64,000 nt of DNA from contig NZ_PUDR01000005.1 in the NCBI RefSeq assembly GCF_003012935.1, positions 186,001 through 250,000 on the forward strand, read 5' to 3'. The notes beneath the pieces are model-generated. The model was not told the DNA's origin, made no database searches, and was given only the letters and a program-made list of their open reading frames with translations. The position numbers and the translations under genes were made by a program. Below are positions 34,763 through 43,900 of the stretch, piece by piece (position 1 is the stretch's first letter; each line of letters begins with the position of its first letter). This stretch comes from Pannonibacter carbonis (GTDB lineage: Bacteria > Pseudomonadota > Alphaproteobacteria > Rhizobiales > Stappiaceae).

Positions 34763-37700
34763 TCAGTTGCGTGGTGCCGGATAGGTGATGACGAGGCCGT
34801 TCGGATCGGTCACGTAACGCGGACCGGGCTGCACCGGCGCCTGTGCTGCTTGCGCTGCCGGGCGGGGCCTCTGGGTCGCCTGCGGCACTGGCTGGGAGAC
34901 TTCCGGCGGAACCAGCCGCAAGGGGTCAGCACTCTCCAGAACCTGCTGCGGCCCCGTCAACGAACCAATTTCGCGAGCCGGCTCGAGCGGCGGGAGGACG
35001 GCGGATGAAGTTGCACGGTCACTGGCGGGGGCGTTTGCAGGAGTGCGGGCATCCAGCGTGGAACGGATGCGGCTTTCAAAATTGAGAAGATCGCCGATGG
35101 CATCGCCATTCTTCTGCGTTGCCGTTGCGGCGGGCGGCTGAGCTGTGCCTTGCCGCTGCGGGGCAGCAGGAGCCGGCGCTTCAGCAGGCGCTGCAGGCTC
35201 TGCGGGGGCAACGGGGATCAGGCTCGCCGCACGTTCTTGCTGGCGGCGCAGGGCCTCCTCGCGGAAATACTTCACTTCGCGCATCAATCGGTCCCGCTCG
35301 AGGATCTCGGCCTGAAGCCGCTCGACCCGTTCCACCTCCTGCTCGAAGGCGCGCAAGGTCAGGAAAGCTGTGAAGGGGGCAACGTCGATCCGCCGCTCTG
35401 GCTCGGACAGCGGGCCGCTGAACAACAGCGCTGCCTGCGGCTCGGCGCCTGCGACGGCGTCAAGGCCAGCCTCCACCTTCAAGGTGATGTCGCTGTCGAG
35501 CGTCCAGTCATTGAGGTTGACCAGCGCCTGACCGGACAGGCCGACGTCGTCCGCGTCAACGGCGACATTGCGCAGGGCAAGCCGGCCGCCGTTAAGAACA
35601 AGGCTGCCATCCAGACGTTTGAGGGCGAGCGATCCAGCATCCAACTGGCTGGCGAAGACCTCCCGGATCTTGTCGTCCTCAAGCGCAAGGCCAGCATCGG
35701 CAGCCCGAATGACCAGACCGAAGGCGGCCGGATTCATCGAGCGCAACTCGGCGTCGGTCAGTTGCAGGGTCCCGCCACCAGAGAGATTGGCAACAACGGC
35801 AGAGATCGAGCGTCCGGTTCCCTGAAACTCACCGGACAGATCAAGACCGCCGGTTGCCGACGCCCGTCCGGACGGACGCCAGACGAGATCTTCCAGCCGG
35901 GCACCGGCAACCTGCAGCGTACCGCTCAGCGCAGCCTCCGGCCCAGTGCGAGTGAGAGCGAACTGCCCGGTAATGCTTCCCCCTGCCAAGGTGGTTTCAA
36001 TGCCCTCCAACCGCAAGAGATCGGGCTTGAGCCGGAGTTTAGCGGTCAGCGGACCAAAAACGACATCATCGGAGACAAAGGTCTCCGTAGCGCGCAAGTC
36101 CAGCCCCAGATCCAGATGCGGCAACTGCAAGGGACCAAACGCGGCCTTCGGCCAGATCTCGCTCTCCTCAGGCTGCAGCCATTGATCCGCGCCGAGCAGC
36201 AATTCCGACAGGACCCTGAGATCCAGGGCCGAAAAATCAAGCGCTCCCGTCAGACGCCGCAGGCCGGAGGCATCGCCGGGCCGCAAATTGCCGGCCAGAC
36301 GCCCTTTGACCTCGGCTCCGGCAAACTGTCCCTTCAGATCATCCAGGGTCAGGTTGGTGCCTTCGCCAACCAGTTCGAAGGTGAAATCAGCGCCGATCTC
36401 CCCGGACAGCACCGGCAGAACCTTACCCCACAGCAAGGCGATGGGCGCCAGATCCTCCACCTTCGTCTTCACCTCCGCAGCATAACGCGGCTGCGAGCCC
36501 TCGACGAACTGAAGCTCTCCCGTGGCGTCCAGCCTGGCATTCCCTGCCCGCGCCAGCACGCTCATGGCCATGCCTTCCGAAGGACGACCATTCAGCCGTG
36601 CCTCGATTTGTCCCGCATTCAGGCTCCCCTCGGTGTCGATATCCAGGCCGATCTGCCGTACCAGGACGGCCGCATCAGGCCCTTTCAGGCGCAGGCTCGC
36701 GGCCACATCGCCGTCACGCCAGGCATCGGTCCTGCCGGCAAAGCGGGCGGACAGCTCCAATTCGGCGCCTGCGGCCTTGCCTGAAATGCGCAGATCAGTG
36801 TCGCTGCCATCAGCGGTCGCCTTCGCTTCGAGCCGTGCTGCAAGCTGCGCTGGAACCAGATGATCGGCCGCTCGCATCAGCTGGAGCGTTATGGGAGATG
36901 CCGGAGCCAGGTCTTCGGCAAGGGCAACAATGCCAGCGAGCGACCTGGCGTCCACTTCCGCCGTGATGAGCCCTGACGGCGAGGTTGAGATGTTGTCGAT
37001 CGAACCACTGGCCTCGATCCTCGCGCCGGCAAAGTCCGCCGCCGACAGACTGGAGATCGTCAGGTCATCCCCCGCGAGCGCGGCCTCAAGCGACAGGGAC
37101 TTGCCGTCAATGCCGCGTATGGACAGCTCCCGGGCTGACAGGCGGAGGGAAATGTCGGAGGACACCAGCGCGCCGGTAACTTCGGGCTGGCGAACCAGCC
37201 CGCTGAGGCTGGCAAGTTCATCAAAATCCAGCCGGTTGGCATCAAGACTGGCGGCAAAACGCCCGCGTCCTGATCCGTTGGCCTCGTAGGACATCGAACC
37301 TGTCGCGCGTGCGCCGGCCAGATCAAGGGTTGCTCCGGTGAGTGACCAGCCGCCGCGCTGGAGTGCAACCCGTCCGTCCACTCCGATCGGCCCGCCGGCT
37401 GACACGCCGGCCGCAGTCCTGTTGAGCCAGGCAACCAGCGTCTGCGGCTGCGCAGAGTTCAGCGACACCGTCCCGGCATAAGACATCTCGCGACTGGTGG
37501 TGATTTCACCCTGGGTTGCCAGTTCGGTGCGACCGGGCAATCGAGCGGCCAGCCGCGCAATCCGCCAGCCACCAACGACAGTTTCCAGATCCAGCCGCGT
37601 CGACTGGATGATCCCGCCGCCGACAACAATCGCCGGCACATCGAGTTCGATCTGACCCGGAATCGGAGCTGCCGGAATATCCGCGATAAGAGCCAGGACA

Positions 37701-38788
37701 CCGTCGCGGGCGGCAGCCAGTCCCACGGGCTTCTGCGGACCTTCGCCGAGAATACGGTCAAGGTCGACCTGCTTGGCACTGGCCCGGATTTCAAAGCGTC
37801 TCGGCGCGGCCAGTTCGACCCTGCCATCGCCCTTGAGACTGATGGCGCGATCCTCAGGCCCCATGCGCAGTTCAAACGAGGGAATCGTCAGGCCGGCAGC
37901 GCCGACGACGGCCTGCCCTTCCGCGCGCCAGACGCCGGCGTCCGTCACGCTCCCGACTGAAGCGACGGTAAACCGGCCGTCAAAGCCCGGCGCACCCGCA
38001 TCCTGTGTAACGGCCCCGTCGACGATCAATTGTAGTGGCTGGAGGGCAGGAACAAGCTCGGCCCGCAAACGCATAGGCCCGTCTGCAAGCCGCTCTCCTG
38101 TCGTGAGGCGCAGGGAATAGGGTTTGCCCTCATGCACAAGACTGCCATCAACCTTGAACGGCCCCTTGAGCGACCGGGCGCTGACAGCAACGTTGACGTT
38201 CTCGACCTTCTGGCTGGAACTGTCGCGGGCATCAAGCAAGGTGATCGAGCCGTTGTCGATTTCGATCTGGTCAAATGCGATGTTCTTCGGATCCAGCCGC
38301 GCCAGGCCGGCCGGGCGGGTGTTGTCCGTCAGCCAGTCGAGCCGGCCATATTCATCCATCGCAAGGGTCAGCTGCGGCCGTTCCAGCCGCATGTCGAGAA
38401 CCCGGATCTCGCCCTTCAACAGGGGCGGCAATTCCACCCGCATCTGGAAGCGCGAGACGATCAGCAGCGGATCCTCGGCCTCGCCGACGCGAACATCGGT
38501 GAAGGTCAGGGTCGGGGCTGGCAACAGGCTCATGTCCGCCTTGCCGAGCACGGTCACCTTGTGGCCCAGAGCCTCTTCGGCATAGGTTTCGAAGGTGGAA
38601 CGATAGGCTGTCCAGTCGACAAAGAACGGCCCGACCAGCGCCGTCAGCAGCGCCAGAATGATGACCACGCCTGCCGTGATATAGACCGAGTTCAGCTTCG
38701 TTCTCCAAGGGCTCTGCCAGGTCGGTGCCAGATGATCCGGACCGGACTGCGGGAAGGATTCGAGCCGATTGCGGCTCCAGTGCGGCAA
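34763..38788 (-). CDS. Large AsmA family protein
   Basis: A 1341-residue inner-membrane-anchored protein with an AsmA N-terminus (VGPFFVDWTAYRSTFETYA, KADMSLLPAPTLTFTDVRVG), long stretches of beta-groove sequence and an AsmA C-terminal domain (~1000-1190), ending in a Pro/Ala/Gln-rich tail. AsmA-like proteins are periplasmic lipid-bridge proteins thought to move phospholipids to the outer membrane. The annotated TTG start (38788) lacks a binding site; CTG at 38695 has GGAG seven bases upstream and begins LNSVYITAGVVIIL, where relatives usually start, so the true protein may be ~1310 residues. It is last in the group PhyH-oxidase-AsmA. Confidence 0.88.
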   Translation of the reverse strand: MPHWSRNRLESFPQSGPDHLAPTWQSPWRTKLNSVYITAGVVIILALLTALVGPFFVDWTAYRSTFETYAEEALGHKVTVLGKADMSLLPAPTLTFTDVRVGEAEDPLLIVSRFQMRVELPPLLKGEIRVLDMRLERPQLTLAMDEYGRLDWLTDNTRPAGLARLDPKNIAFDQIEIDNGSITLLDARDSSSQKVENVNVAVSARSLKGPFKVDGSLVHEGKPYSLRLTTGERLADGPMRLRAELVPALQPLQLIVDGAVTQDAGAPGFDGRFTVASVGSVTDAGVWRAEGQAVVGAAGLTIPSFELRMGPEDRAISLKGDGRVELAAPRRFEIRASAKQVDLDRILGEGPQKPVGLAAARDGVLALIADIPAAPIPGQIELDVPAIVVGGGIIQSTRLDLETVVGGWRIARLAARLPGRTELATQGEITTSREMSYAGTVSLNSAQPQTLVAWLNRTAAGVSAGGPIGVDGRVALQRGGWSLTGATLDLAGARATGSMSYEANGSGRGRFAASLDANRLDFDELASLSGLVRQPEVTGALVSSDISLRLSARELSIRGIDGKSLSLEAALAGDDLTISSLSAADFAGARIEASGSIDNISTSPSGLITAEVDARSLAGIVALAEDLAPASPITLQLMRAADHLVPAQLAARLEAKATADGSDTDLRISGKAAGAELELSARFAGRTDAWRDGDVAASLRLKGPDAAVLVRQIGLDIDTEGSLNAGQIEARLNGRPSEGMAMSVLARAGNARLDATGELQFVEGSQPRYAAEVKTKVEDLAPIALLWGKVLPVLSGEIGADFTFELVGEGTNLTLDDLKGQFAGAEVKGRLAGNLRPGDASGLRRLTGALDFSALDLRVLSELLLGADQWLQPEESEIWPKAAFGPLQLPHLDLGLDLRATETFVSDDVVFGPLTAKLRLKPDLLRLEGIETTLAGGSITGQFALTRTGPEAALSGTLQVAGARLEDLVWRPSGRASATGGLDLSGEFQGTGRSISAVVANLSGGGTLQLTDAELRSMNPAAFGLVIRAADAGLALEDDKIREVFASQLDAGSLALKRLDGSLVLNGGRLALRNVAVDADDVGLSGQALVNLNDWTLDSDITLKVEAGLDAVAGAEPQAALLFSGPLSEPERRIDVAPFTAFLTLRAFEQEVERVERLQAEILERDRLMREVKYFREEALRRQQERAASLIPVAPAEPAAPAEAPAPAAPQRQGTAQPPAATATQKNGDAIGDLLNFESRIRSTLDARTPANAPASDRATSSAVLPPLEPAREIGSLTGPQQVLESADPLRLVPPEVSQPVPQATQRPRPAAQAAQAPVQPGPRYVTDPNGLVITYPAPRN

Positions 38789-38832
38789 GGGCGCAGCCAG
38801 CTGGCGCGCCCCTGCAGATCAGATCAAGATGA

Positions 38833-40245
38833 TCAGACCGTGACGATCTTGCCCGGGTTCATGATGTTCTGCGGGTCAAGCGCCATTTTCAGCGTGCGCA
38901 TGACGTCCAGCGCCTCGCCATGTTCCTTCTTGAGGTATTTCATCTTGCCCTGACCGACGCCATGCTCGCCGGTGCAAGTGCCCTCCATGTCGATGGCGCG
39001 CCAGTTGAGACGCTCGACAAAGGCTTCAGCGGCCGCGATTTCCTTGGGCTCGTTGACATCCACCAGCACCATCACATGGAAGTTACCGTCGCCAACGTGA
39101 CCGACCAGCGGTGCCACGAGACCCGAAGCGGCAATATCCTCGGCTGTCGCCGCGACGCATTCGGCAAGGCGGGAGATGGGGACGCAGACATCCGTCGTGA
39201 CAGCCTTGCTGCCGGGGCGAAGGCCGATCCCGGCGAAATAGGCGTTGTGGCGTGCGGTCCAGAGCTTGGTCCGTTCCTCCGCCTGGGTCGACCATTTGAA
39301 GGCGCCACCGCCACAATCGGCAGCGATGGCCTCGAACAGTTCGGCCTGTTCCTTCACCCCGTTCTGGGTGCCGTGGAACTCAAGGAACAGGGTTGGTGTT
39401 TCCACAAGGCCAAGGCCGGAATAGGCGTTGCAGGCCCTGACCTGCAGCGCATCGAGCAGCTCGATGCGGGCGACCGGGATGCCCGACTGGATGGTCATGA
39501 TGACCGCGTTGCAGGCGCTTTCCACATCCGGGAACGGGCAGACGCCGCCGGAAATGGCCTCCGGCTGACCAAACAGGCGCAAGGTCAGCTCGGTGATGAT
39601 GCCGAGCGTGCCCTCGGAACCAACGAACAGGCGGGTGAGATCATAACCTGCGGAGGATTTGCGGGCACGGCCACCGGTGTGGATGATCTTGCCCTCGGCA
39701 GTCACCACGGTGAGGCCGAGGACGACATCCTTCATCGTGCCGTAGCGCACCGCATTGGTGCCGGAGGCGCGGGTGGACGCCATGCCGCCAAGGCTGGCAT
39801 CGGCACCCGGATCGATCGGGAAGAACAGGCCGGTGTCGCGCAGATAGGCATTGAGCTGGGACCGGGTGACGCCCGGCTGCACCACGCAATCCAGATCCTC
39901 GGCGTGAACGGCCAGCACCTTGTTCATGCGCGAGACGTCCACCGACACGCCCCCGCCGGGGGCATTGACGTGGCCTTCCAGCGACGAGCCCGTGCCGAAC
40001 GGAATAACCGGAACGCGGTGCTCGGCGCAGATGCGCACGATCTCGGCGACTTCCTCGGTGCTTTCGGCGAAGACGACGATGTCCGGCGCCTGATTCGGCA
40101 GCCAGGACGTGGTGTGGCCGTGCTGCTCGCGGATGGCGGAAGAACGGGCACAGCGATCCTGAAACCGGGCGGAGAGTGCCGCACCGGCGGCCTCGATTCC
40201 GGCCTCGTTGCGACGGACAAGCACCTGCATGGCTGCCAGGGACAT
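38833..40245 (-). CDS. FAD-linked oxidase (D-lactate/glycolate dehydrogenase type)
   Basis: A 470-residue FAD-binding oxidase. Visible are VPVIPFGTGSSLEGHVNAPGGGV and PGADASLGGMASTRASGTNA (FAD PP-loop domain), and the C-terminal HVGDGNFHVM and GTCTGEHGVGQGKMKYL, which mark D-2-hydroxyacid dehydrogenases such as D-lactate dehydrogenase (cytochrome) or GlcD. The exact hydroxyacid is unknown. A perfect AAGGAGG precedes ATG at 40245, so longer frames are rejected. No glcE/glcF partners are seen, which favours the stand-alone D-lactate type. Confidence 0.9.
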   Translation of the reverse strand: MSLAAMQVLVRRNEAGIEAAGAALSARFQDRCARSSAIREQHGHTTSWLPNQAPDIVVFAESTEEVAEIVRICAEHRVPVIPFGTGSSLEGHVNAPGGGVSVDVSRMNKVLAVHAEDLDCVVQPGVTRSQLNAYLRDTGLFFPIDPGADASLGGMASTRASGTNAVRYGTMKDVVLGLTVVTAEGKIIHTGGRARKSSAGYDLTRLFVGSEGTLGIITELTLRLFGQPEAISGGVCPFPDVESACNAVIMTIQSGIPVARIELLDALQVRACNAYSGLGLVETPTLFLEFHGTQNGVKEQAELFEAIAADCGGGAFKWSTQAEERTKLWTARHNAYFAGIGLRPGSKAVTTDVCVPISRLAECVAATAEDIAASGLVAPLVGHVGDGNFHVMVLVDVNEPKEIAAAEAFVERLNWRAIDMEGTCTGEHGVGQGKMKYLKKEHGEALDVMRTLKMALDPQNIMNPGKIVTV

Positions 40246-40367
40246 CGGATCCTCCTTCAGTCTTTTTGCCCCGTTTCCAGGGAACCGGGCGAACCCTAGC
40301 AAATCCCTCCGCAGCACCAAAGGCTTCATGTCAATCTGGCGTGAAAAGTCATACCGCCGCACGCGCC

Positions 40368-41402
40368 TCAGATGCGCGCCGGTTCTGCGACCCTCACCTT
40401 GCCAACATGGCGGTGTGACGTGGGTTTTCCGGTCAGTCGCTCCTTCAGGTCCATGATCTGGACATGCAACTGCCCCTGTCGTCCGGCTAGCCCTGGCAAC
40501 AACAGCGGATCGAGCCCGGTGAAAGGAAGGAACGGATTGCGCCGAAGCGAGCCGTAGACGGCGATCCGGACTGAAGGCCTGAGGCTCGCGCCGCGCGCAT
40601 GGAAGCCATGGGTGTCTGCAACGACGAGCGTGTTGCCCGGAACTGCGAAACTGACGGGTTGTGCAAAGCCGCGCAAGGACAGCTCCTCGCGCGAAATGCG
40701 AAACGAGCCACGGGCGTGCAGCCTGTCAGGATGACTGGCGGCCAGCAGGCTCTGTTGCTGTTCGAACTCGAACCGCTGCGGTGTCAGGAGATGCGAACCT
40801 GGAACATAGGTGAAGGGGCCCTCATCTTCATGGACATCCTGAAGAAAGTACCAGGCCTTGGCTGTGGGCTGGAACGTGTCGGAGTGGAAATGGGTTTGCG
40901 GATCCGGCGCTCCGACATCCGGCACGGTAAGAACAACATGCAAATAGACAATCGGGTCACCAGCCGTTGAGGCAACATATTTCAGCGTGTTTTGGAACGG
41001 CGCCCCAGTGACGAAGGCTCGAAGGTGGGGCAGATGAGTCAACACCTCCGGCGGCAGCGGAATGAACCGGGTCACGGCATTGCCCTGCCGCATTTCCCAG
41101 GCGTCGAACAGCGTCGAGTCCACCTCCGCCCGCAAGGCTGCATACCCGTCCGCAGGCAAGACATTGCCACGGACAACGAAGCCCTCTCTGGCATAGGCCG
41201 CCTGTTCGTCCGGCGAGACGAGATGAGCCAGACGCCGCCGCCGCCAGGCCGACATGCGTTGTGCCAAACGAACGCGGTTCACGTGAAGGCCACGTTCGTT
41301 GAGAACACGGCTGCCCAGGATCGGGTTGTCGATAAAGGACTTGGCACCCGTGGCCAATTCAAGCGCCCACACAGGCGCCTTGAGGACTGACATCATTCGC
41401 AT
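40368..41402 (-). CDS. PhyH-like Fe(II)/2-oxoglutarate dioxygenase
   Basis: A 344-residue protein with THFHSDTFQPTAKAW (the His-X-Asp facial iron ligands), DEGPFTYVPGSHLL, and the distal His/Arg in TLVVADTHGFHARG, typical of phytanoyl-CoA dioxygenase-like enzymes. Substrate unknown; other members act in secondary metabolism or on lipids. The start is uncertain: ATG at 41402 is used, with further methionines nearby and no strong binding site. The oxidase gene follows after 123 bp. Confidence 0.78.
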   Translation of the reverse strand: MRMMSVLKAPVWALELATGAKSFIDNPILGSRVLNERGLHVNRVRLAQRMSAWRRRRLAHLVSPDEQAAYAREGFVVRGNVLPADGYAALRAEVDSTLFDAWEMRQGNAVTRFIPLPPEVLTHLPHLRAFVTGAPFQNTLKYVASTAGDPIVYLHVVLTVPDVGAPDPQTHFHSDTFQPTAKAWYFLQDVHEDEGPFTYVPGSHLLTPQRFEFEQQQSLLAASHPDRLHARGSFRISREELSLRGFAQPVSFAVPGNTLVVADTHGFHARGASLRPSVRIAVYGSLRRNPFLPFTGLDPLLLPGLAGRQGQLHVQIMDLKERLTGKPTSHRHVGKVRVAEPARI

Positions 41403-41529
41403 GACTGCACCGGGACAGCAAAAGACATACCGGTACCAACCATTCATTCGTGACGTAAAAAAGACAAGCGGCCACCTCCAGATGCAGAAGTGGCCACGGC
41501 ATTGGTGCCTGATGTCACCCGGTCGTCAA

Positions 41530-43344
41530 TCAGACCGGCTTGGTTGCTGCCTCGAGCCAGATGCGGGTGCGGGCGTCGAGGTAGGGGCCGACCTCCTCGT
41601 TGACGCGGGCGTGGTAGCGGTTGAGCCAGTCGCGCTCCTCGGCGGTCAGGAGCGCGGGCTCGACGAGGCGGCGGTCGATGGGGGCGAGGGTCAGCGTCTC
41701 GAAACCGAGCATCGGACGTTCGCCGTGGGCGATGTCGCGCGCCTCGGTGACAAGCTCGAGATTCTCGATGCGGATGCCGTACGCGCCAGCCGGATAATAG
41801 CCGGGCTCGTTCGACAGGATCATGCCCGGGCGCAGTGGCTGGGTGCCGGTCTTGGCGATCCGCTGCGGCCCTTCATGCACGGACAGGAAGGAGCCAACGC
41901 CGTGGCCGGTGCCATGGTCATAGTCGAGACCGGCCTTCCACAAGGCGATGCGGGCAAGCGTATCGAGCTGCGCGCCGGTGGTGCCAACGGGGAAGCGGGC
42001 CGTGGCGATGCCGATATGGCCCTTCAGCACCAGCGTGAAATGCCGCTTCATCTCTGCCGTCATCTCGCCCACCGCAATGGTGCGGGTGATGTCGGTGGTG
42101 CCATCCTCATATTGGCCGCCGGAATCGATCAGGTACGGCCGGCCGACGGGGATCTTGATGTTGCTCTGCCGGTTGACCCGGTAATGGCAGATCGCGCCAT
42201 TGGCACCGGCGCCGGAGATGCTGTCGAAGGAAATGTCCTTGAGCACGCCGGTGTCGACGCGGAAGCGTTCCAGGGCTTCGGCAGCGGAGATTTCATCGAG
42301 GGTGCCGGACGGGGCGTGGTCATCCAGCCAGCACAGGAACCGGGCGAAGGCGGCAGCATCGCGCAGATGTGCAGCGCGGGCGCCAGAAATCTCGACCGGG
42401 TTCTTGATCGCCTTGGGCAGCAGGACCGGATCCGGCCCCTCGACCAGCTTGCCGCCAGCCGATGTGATGCAGGTGGCGATGGCCTCGCCGGCGAGATCCG
42501 GGTCGACCAGCACGCTCTGGCCGGCCGCACCCAGCGCCGACAGGGCGGCCAAGAAGCCGGAGGGCTCGGCGATATCCGTCAGCGTGGCCAGCGTGTCGCG
42601 GACGGTGTTGGACAGCTTGCGGCCGTCGATGAAGAGCTGTGCCTCGCCCTTGGCCGACAGCACGGCGAAGGACAGCGGGATCGGCGTGTGCATGACATCC
42701 GAGCCGCGGATGTTGAACAGCCAGGCGATGGAATCAGGCTGGGTGATGACCACGGCATCGGCGCCGGCCTTGGCGACCGCTGCGGCGATGCGGGTGATCT
42801 TGTCCCTCGCCTCCTCGCCGGCCTTGTCCATCGGCTGCAGGCTGACGCCACCGATCGGCGCGGCGGGGCGATCGGCCCAGACCGCATCGACCGGGTTGTC
42901 CGAGACCGCCACCAGTTCGGCCCCGGCGGCCGCGCAGACCTGGCGCAGGCGGCGGGTGCCGTTCCGCGTGTGAAGCATCGGATCAAAGCCAAGCTTCATG
43001 CCCGGCTTGAGACGGGCGGCGAGCCAGTCGGCCGGCGGCGCCTCGATCAGGTGATGCGGCTCGAACAGGGCGCAGTCGACCTCGTCGCGCACCTGCAGGG
43101 TGTAGCGGCCATCGATGAAGATCGCGGCCGCATCGCCGAGCACGGCCGCGACACCGGCCGAGCCGGCAAAGCCGGTCAGCCATTGCAGGCGGCAGTCGCA
43201 GGGCGGGACATACTCGCCCTGGTGCGCATCGGCGCGGGGAATGAGGAAGCCATCCAGCCCGCGGCGGGCAAGTTCGGCCTTGAGCGCAGCAAGCCGGGGG
43301 CGGCCAACGCTCGGATCGGTGGGGGTGTCAAAGGTCTGGAACAT
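41530..43344 (-). CDS. Xaa-Pro aminopeptidase (aminopeptidase P, M24B)
   Basis: Cleaves the N-terminal residue from peptides with proline in position 2. The 604 residues form the long, eukaryote-like aminopeptidase P: two creatinase N-terminal domains (to ~310) and the pita-bread M24 domain with dinuclear metal ligands Asp in DSGGQYEDGTTDITR, His in GTGHGVGSF, Glu in SNEPGYY and Glu in RIENLELV. A C-terminal extension (LNRYHARVNEEVGPYLD) is usual for this form. It stands alone. Confidence 0.93.
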   Translation of the reverse strand: MFQTFDTPTDPSVGRPRLAALKAELARRGLDGFLIPRADAHQGEYVPPCDCRLQWLTGFAGSAGVAAVLGDAAAIFIDGRYTLQVRDEVDCALFEPHHLIEAPPADWLAARLKPGMKLGFDPMLHTRNGTRRLRQVCAAAGAELVAVSDNPVDAVWADRPAAPIGGVSLQPMDKAGEEARDKITRIAAAVAKAGADAVVITQPDSIAWLFNIRGSDVMHTPIPLSFAVLSAKGEAQLFIDGRKLSNTVRDTLATLTDIAEPSGFLAALSALGAAGQSVLVDPDLAGEAIATCITSAGGKLVEGPDPVLLPKAIKNPVEISGARAAHLRDAAAFARFLCWLDDHAPSGTLDEISAAEALERFRVDTGVLKDISFDSISGAGANGAICHYRVNRQSNIKIPVGRPYLIDSGGQYEDGTTDITRTIAVGEMTAEMKRHFTLVLKGHIGIATARFPVGTTGAQLDTLARIALWKAGLDYDHGTGHGVGSFLSVHEGPQRIAKTGTQPLRPGMILSNEPGYYPAGAYGIRIENLELVTEARDIAHGERPMLGFETLTLAPIDRRLVEPALLTAEERDWLNRYHARVNEEVGPYLDARTRIWLEAATKPV

Positions 43345-43449
43345 GGCCGAAGACTAGCCAGAGGCGCCGCGCCGCGCAATCCAAATGCACAGCAGCGCGA
43401 CCGGGAAATGGTTAAGAATCAGTTCTCTGCTGCAGCGCAATGCAGCCAA

Positions 43450-43501
43450 TTCGCACATGCGAAATCCGCAGGGCAGTCATGCGAAACCGTGCCTTTTCGC
43501 A
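43450..43501 (+). promoter_or_regulatory. Double inverted repeat upstream of the DUF1127 gene
   Basis: TTCGCA-CA-TGCGAA (43450-43463) is a perfect inverted repeat. 16 bp further on, TGCGAA (43480-43485) and TTCGCA (43496-43501) form a second one with a 10-bp spacer and the half-sites turned outward. They lie 76-127 bp before the start codon, a natural place for a regulator; which one is unknown. Confidence 0.5.
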
Positions 43502-43576
43502 GAACGGGTCGAGGCGCATATTCAGGTCAACAACGGCCGGGTAATCCGGCTCCTCTTGAAAGAACGGAGTTTTACC

Positions 43577-43801
43577 ATGGCTCTCTCGACCGCTACCTCG
43601 ACTGGTCTTATCGGTGAAGGTCGCCGCCCGGCCCGTGGCCTGTTCCGTCGCGCCTTCGACCACATGATCGCTGCCCGCCAGAAGCAGGCCATGCGCCATG
43701 TCAACAGCTACCTGCTGTCGCTCGACGACGCCACGCTGGCCCATTACGGTTATGACCGTGAAGAACTGAAGCGTCAGGGCGCAGCCAGCACCCTGCTCTG
43801 A
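43577..43801 (+). CDS. DUF1127 small protein
   Basis: A 74-residue basic protein; the second half (FDHMIAARQKQAMRHVNSYLLSLDDATLAHYGYDREE) is the DUF1127 motif. Short Arg-rich DUF1127 proteins in alphaproteobacteria affect RNA turnover and phosphate or stress responses. GGAG lies 8 nt before ATG 43577; the longer frame from 43385 covers the upstream regulatory palindromes and is rejected. A near-perfect terminator follows. Confidence 0.9.
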   Translation: MALSTATSTGLIGEGRRPARGLFRRAFDHMIAARQKQAMRHVNSYLLSLDDATLAHYGYDREELKRQGAASTLL

Positions 43802-43841
43802 GGTTCACTCAGGCAATCAGTTCGGCTTGATCCGACAAAAC

Positions 43842-43878
43842 AGGCGGCATGCGGTTTTCGAACCGCAGCCGCCTTTTT
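43842..43878 (+). terminator. Terminator of the DUF1127 gene
   Basis: AGGCGGC pairs with GCCGCCT and inside it TGCGGTT pairs with AACCGCA around a TTCG tetraloop, followed by TTTTT. With 15 bp before the prmA stop on the other strand it may work in both directions. Confidence 0.9.
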
Positions 43879-43900
43879 CTTTGCCCGTGACGGGTCGACG

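Noticed and set aside
41299-43617. 772-codon open frame opposite aminopeptidase P
   Set aside because: Low-complexity Gly/Ala/Arg/Asp composition typical of antisense frames in high-GC DNA, while the other strand encodes a full M24 enzyme.
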